Below are positions 59,701 through 64,000 of a stretch of DNA of 64,000 bases, piece by piece. Positions within the stretch are counted from its first letter, which is position 1. Each line of letters starts with the position of its first letter. A program made the translations under genes and the position numbers. The DNA is taken from NCBI GenBank assembly GCA_003117195.1, contig BDSI01000001.1, positions 806,001 through 870,000 of the forward strand. Reading direction: 5' to 3'. This DNA comes from Eudorina sp. 2006-703-Eu-15 (taxonomy: Eukaryota; Chlorophyta; Chlorophyceae; Chlamydomonadales; Volvocaceae). The notes under the pieces are model-generated. The model was not told the origin of the DNA and did no database searches. It was given only the letters and a program-made list of their open reading frames with translations.

Positions 59701-62700
59701 GCCGCGGCTGGGCCGACGAAATGGCAGAAACTGGCTGCATTCCTGTCGGAGACCTGGCCCGCTGTCACGACCCAGGTGAGGTGGTTAGTCCTTTGCAAGC
59801 GTTCGTTGCCGCCTGGAATGGTATTTACTGTGGGCGAGGATGCATGCCGCAACGCCCGGAGAGTTGCAGTACAGTTTCCTGTCATGGTTTACTATCCATT
59901 GGTTTCTTCATTATCCTGCTGCCTTCCTACTTTTTAATGTAATTTACAGGTCTTGGATCGCCAGGCAGCCTCCGCGAAGGCCGCCATCGAAGCTGTGCAG
60001 CGTGAGGCCGCGGACTTGCGCAACCAGCTGACCGGCGAAAAGCAACGGGCCGAGCAGGTGCGGCCGCTGTGACCTTGCAAGCTTTTGGTCGTACATGTGC
60101 TGTTGTGATCACGGACAATAAGAAGTATGCCAACCTCTTGTCCTCGGTATTTGCCACTCGTACGTAACGCTAATGAGCTACGGCAGTACGGCGCCACACT
60201 GGCCCGGAACCATCTACATGGCCGTACCGCCCCGCTGATGGGTTTGACGTTGTCGATCGAAGGTCCCCTACCCATTCGGCGTCGTGGAGACTGCAAGACC
60301 CCAATCCAGAATGCCCCACATTTCAAAGCACCATTTTCAAACGTGAACCAGCGGCCACGACACATTCCGCATGCGCACCGCAATCCCATCCCGCTGCGAC
60401 CTGGGCGGGTGGGCAACTTCAAAGGGAAAACGTTAATGGTGTACGCATCACGGCCTTTATCGGTGCGGCATCGCCGAAGGTAGCAGGCATGCACAGGAGT
60501 TGTACTAGGTTGTCGCACTCTCATCCAAGGATCCCCACCTTGTAAAAACAACTACGCATCTCAGATGGTCTGAACGGCATTTCGGTGAAAAGGGCTACGT
60601 GCCAGTGCATGTGAATAGGTGTACGCAGGCGCGTGTGGGACGATTGGCCTTGACCATGTTGTTCCCCGCTTTGTGCACCATTTCCCCAGATTGATCGTCT
60701 CCATCGTGACGCTGCCAACAACGTCAAGGTGCTCCATGAGCAGCTTGGCGCGGCGCAGCAGGAGTCGATCCGGCTGCGGGCGACCCTGGACCAGAAGTCG
60801 AACGCGGCGTCGGCGCTCCAGCAGCAGTTGCACGACTTGCAGCAAGAGGCGACGAGACTGCGGGCGACCCTGGACCAGAAGTCGAACGCCATCGCCAGCT
60901 TCCAGCAGCAGCTGGCGGAGGCGCAGCAGGAGTCAGCGCGTCTGCGGGCTGCGCTGGATCAGAAGTCAGGCGACGCCGCGGGATTGCAGCAGCATCTGCT
61001 GGAGGCGCAGCGGGAGGCGGCCCAGCTGCGGACGGCGCTCGAACAGAAGTCAGGCGACGCTGCTGGATTGCAGCAGCATCTGCAGGAGACACAGCGTGAG
61101 GCGGCCAAACTGCGGACGGCGCTTGAACTGAAGTCGGATGACGCCGCCGGCTTGCAGCAGCATCTGCAGGAGATCCAGCGGGAGGCAGCGCAACTGCGGA
61201 CGGCTCTGGAGCAGAAGTCCGGTGATGCGGCAAATCTGCACCAACAGCTGGCGGAGACACAGCAAGAGGCGGCCCACTTGCGGGTGGCGCTCGACCAAAA
61301 GGCTGCCAAGGTGAGTTGCGGACATGACTGCTTGTTCCCATCGCTAATGCGCTGGCCAGACATTAGGTCTTTTGTCAGGGCTGGGGTTTTCTTGAAAATT
61401 ACTCCTTCTGCCGTTCCCTTTTTGACACGTGCGGTAGGTGGCGGCCCTGGAGATGCAGATGTCGGAGGTCCTGGTGGTCAGCGAACGAAAGCAGGTGTGT
61501 GCGCAGGAGTTCCCGAGTGCGTTACCTCTCGAACTGCTACGGTATCTTGCTTTTAAATGTGCCCTCGGGCCTTCAGCATTGGGGCGTCAAGAGCACGCGG
61601 TGCAGTTCTTGACCGCAGCACAACCAGGTGTCCTTGTCTGGCTGATCAGCGAGCCGCCAACTCAAAACACGACTACCGGCATACGCAGGCGAGCGCCGTG
61701 GAGCTGGCGGACGCGAGGGTTCGTGCCATGGAGAGCGACCTCCAGACAAGAATGGCTGAGATGACGGTAAGCGCTGACCCGAGGGGCAACTCAGTCGGGC
61801 CGACGAAACCACGGAATCGTTCTTCAAAATCCTCTATTGAAACTGCTGACACACCGACGACGCATGTCGGCTGATTGCAGGCGGTGCTTACCGCCGAGCG
61901 CGCTCGTGCCGACAGCCTGGCGGCTGACTTGGAGGGCTATGCCGCACGTTGCAACGGCGCCGACGGGCGACTCGCAGCCCAGGAGGCGGAGATCAACGAG
62001 TACCGCACCAAGTACATTGGCGAGTCGACCCTACGGGTGCAGCTGCAGGCCCAGTGTGACCAGGTAGGCCAGTTGCAGGTGGACGCTGAGCACGGTCTCG
62101 GCCCCACAGTTGGTTCTTGAGCCGGCGATTGAGGAAATCACATGAAGCGATCTGGGTCAACCCTGGCCTTGCATGTCAGATTGCTGGTCACCATCCCCCG
62201 GTGAGCGCTGGTGTAAATGCGATGACCCTAATACGACGTGCCCGCATGTGCTGACGTCGCAGACACGTGACAGTCTCCAGCTGCTGCGGGTAGAGCGCGA
62301 TAGCGTAGCGCGAGAGCGCGACGCCGCACGTGCGGAAATCGAGCAGCTGCGGGCCGACTTACAGGTGGGTCCTGTGGTGCAGGCGCTGGGCGCACAGTCC
62401 CTTGGCGGAGCTGCACTGTCGGCATGGGGACATTCAATATGCCGATGTGTTTCATTTTCTCGATGCTGATATCGACTTTTGTAAGGTGACTTGTTTGGGG
62501 CAGCCGCACGTCGATTCGCTTTCCCCAGTCAGCTGATATACCTACAACAGTTGGACTGACGATTGAACTCCTGTCTGCCTCGTCTGCTATTGGACCCACT
62601 ACGCATACGTCCCCCGCCCGCCGCGAAGGCCGAGACGCGGGCAAAGGACGCGCTGCAGGTGGGCCCGTGGGTCTGTTTTTTCCAAATGTCTTGGTCTGAG

Positions 62701-63554
62701 CTTGCCTTCACAGCCGGTTGCGAAATCGAGCTTATCCTGCATGATGAATGCGGTTGCTCCCTTCGTATTTATCCTTGAGTCGACCGACGCAAGTCAATGC
62801 GGTGGCCTGTAGACATCAACAGACGAGAGTTGTACAATCAGCTTCCGTCTATCGCCCTTTTCGTCCGTTTGTGTGACAGGCGCAGATGGATGGGTACATC
62901 GCCGAGGCGCAGGCGGCGCGCACGCAGCCAGTCGGCGCGGCGAGCGCGGCTTATGGTGCCGCCAATGACGAGAGTAAGTCCTTGGAAATGGTTACAGAGC
63001 GAGGTGCTTTCGACTCCTCTTTTCGGCGATCAGGTCTCCACCCGCCGCCGTTTTCGGGCAGTGGGCCATTGTGTCACATATTGTCGAGCTGACGCGTTGC
63101 CGCCGTGTCAGTCCTGGTGCATGGCGCAGCGGTGCCTGGGACTGCTTTGCTGCCGCAACGGTTTCTTCCGGCTTTATCGGATTTGTCGGTCGACATCGGA
63201 CGGACGTTATGTCATCCCGCCGTGTTGTGTGCAGATATGCATCCTGCAGAAGAATCTGGCCCCAGCGGCGCTGGGCGGGTGCTGGTCGAGGGCGGCAACA
63301 TCGCGAAGATGACAGTGCAGCAGATAAAGGATGCACTGACGCAGGTGAGGGCTTGGCGGGCTCTTGTAGGCTGTTGAGTTTCACCGTCCGCAATGATCGC
63401 CTGGCACTGCAATCCAATTTACTTGAGTGCTTCTTTCCATGTCAACACACGACAGGCCGGTTACCAAGAAGAGGTGTGGGAACTGGCGAACCGCAAGCCA
63501 GCAGCAAAGAAGACAGATTGGGTAGCTTTGCTGGAGCGACGCTCGGCATCGTAG
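56754..63554 (+). CDS. Guanylate-binding-protein-like GTPase (GBPL) with long coiled coil
   Basis: Nineteen phase-consistent exons: 56754-56840, 56918-57016, 57230-57361, 57623-57785, 58042-58133, 58296-58505, 58761-58916, 59107-59418, 59629-59775, 59950-60057, 60690-61310, 61438-61494, 61689-61766, 61881-62063, 62263-62364, 62629-62658, 62880-62973, 63235-63344, 63456-63554; 959 aa. The N-terminal 310 residues are a dynamin-superfamily GBP GTPase: P-loop GRARQGKS (41-48), THRPCTKGLW, DTEG (97-100), and the GBP-type RD motif in WLLRDF (Arg178-Asp179). Residues 314-500 form the helical GBP C-terminal domain (ECRR, GPTKWQKLAAFL). Residues 500-850 are coiled coil with seven 28-residue repeats. 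No CAAX box is present (ends RRSAS), unlike prenylated animal GBPs. Plant GBPLs of this layout act in defence-linked nuclear condensates; the algal role is unknown. The ATG at 56754 fits family starts; an acceptor-like GAACAG just upstream leaves an earlier exon possible. The exon 16 acceptor (CGAAG) is weak. Confidence 0.95.
60732..61310 (+). repeat. 84-bp coding repeat, seven copies
   Basis: Each unit encodes 28 residues, four heptads, of the form LQQHLQEAQREAAQLRTALE plus QKSGDAAG. Six full copies and one of 25 residues fill almost all of exon 11 of the GBP-like gene, extending its coiled coil without breaking heptad phase. Confidence 0.93.
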
Positions 63555-64000
63555 TAAAGCTGCTTTTGGGTCGGATGGTCATTGGCGTCGATGAAAACGA
63601 GTAGGCTTGCAGGATTTGAGGCCATCGACGCACCGCAGCTGTCATACCGTGAAATGAAGTAGTACGTACATTGGATGGTTCGCTTCATTGCGTTTCGACC
63701 TGGAGTAAGCAAGATTAGATGTGGTGGTCCATGCAGCGATGTAGCTTCGATCCTTCGTTTTGTGAAATGCAGCGTGCACCTACGGTAGTGCGCTGTATCA
63801 TAGGCGGCGTAATGGACGCAATACGTGCCTAAGAGGATGATTACATATGAACATCGTTACTGGGGTCTTCCCCTGCTAGGTCGCTTGTATGGCAGCGCAT
63901 TTCCACGGGCATTCTTGTTCGCGACCCTGGCTGCAATCGAAACGGCTGTGCTCTTCGAATTCGCCCCGGCCTACATATCTGTAACCTTGAAGAATCCAAC
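63555..64000. other. 3' flank of the GBP-like gene
   Basis: Moderately AT-rich sequence without a coding frame of note, interpreted as 3'-UTR and downstream flank. It contains one TGTAA word near the right edge. Confidence 0.55.
63980..63984 (+). terminator. Candidate TGTAA polyadenylation signal
   Basis: TGTAA occurs 426 nt after the GBP-like stop codon on the sense strand, a usual 3'-UTR length for green algae. Confidence 0.5.

Noticed and set aside
60127..60483. 118-codon frame inside the 632-bp intron 10 of the GBP-like gene
   Set aside because: Exons 10 and 11 join in phase 0 with good sites, no family motif appears, and I could not find terminal inverted repeats that would mark an inserted element.
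1..64000. tRNA, rRNA or transposase genes
   Set aside because: I looked for tRNA T-arm words and for recognisable reverse-transcriptase, integrase or transposase motifs in the frames and saw none I could support. A tRNAscan or repeat-library search would be decisive.

Overview
The window is nuclear DNA from a volvocine/Chlamydomonas-type green alga. This is inferred from GC-rich coding sequence, many short introns (about 78, nearly all GT-AG, many with GTGAG, GTGCG or GTGGG donors), Ala/Gly/Gln/Pro homopolymers, TGTAA polyadenylation words after several stop codons, and a gene set mixing plant-type families (guanylate-binding-like GTPase, SPF30) with a centriolar family (CEP83). No bacterial, viral or organellar gene was recognised.

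Eight genes were rebuilt exon by exon; in each, all splice phases agree and the reading frame closes. Left to right: (1) 7882-2841, minus, a large Ala/Gln-rich protein with a Myb/SANT-like and a possible second DNA-binding region; (2) 13786-12040, minus, a putative C2-like protein; (3) 24945-16650, minus, about 2,093 aa, with four copies of a small Tudor/agenet-like module joined by acidic and low-complexity linkers; (4) 37463-27391, minus, a CEP83-type coiled-coil protein of the centriole distal appendages; (5) 37869-42703, plus, an aldo/keto reductase whose active site departs from the classical tetrad; (6) 52472-44219, minus, a HECT E3 ubiquitin ligase of the HECTD2/UBE3A type; (7) 55565-53062, minus, the Tudor splicing factor SPF30/SMNDC1; (8) 56754-63554, plus, a guanylate-binding-protein-like GTPase with a long coiled-coil tail.

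The right half (27-64 kb) is gene-dense. CEP83 and the reductase are divergent with 405 bp between start codons, the reductase and HECT gene are convergent, and SPF30 and the GTPase are divergent. The genes do not form a pathway. The left part has fewer genes and long stretches (1-2755, 7.9-11.7, 13.8-16.6, 25-27.4 kb) where I find no convincing exon. Introns of CEP83, the reductase and the module-repeat gene carry conspicuous minisatellites.

The least described items are gene 3, where phase 0-0 exons appear to have duplicated in tandem with the domain split across each intron, and gene 1. All exon models are read by eye, without transcript evidence; protein-family calls rest on remembered family motifs.
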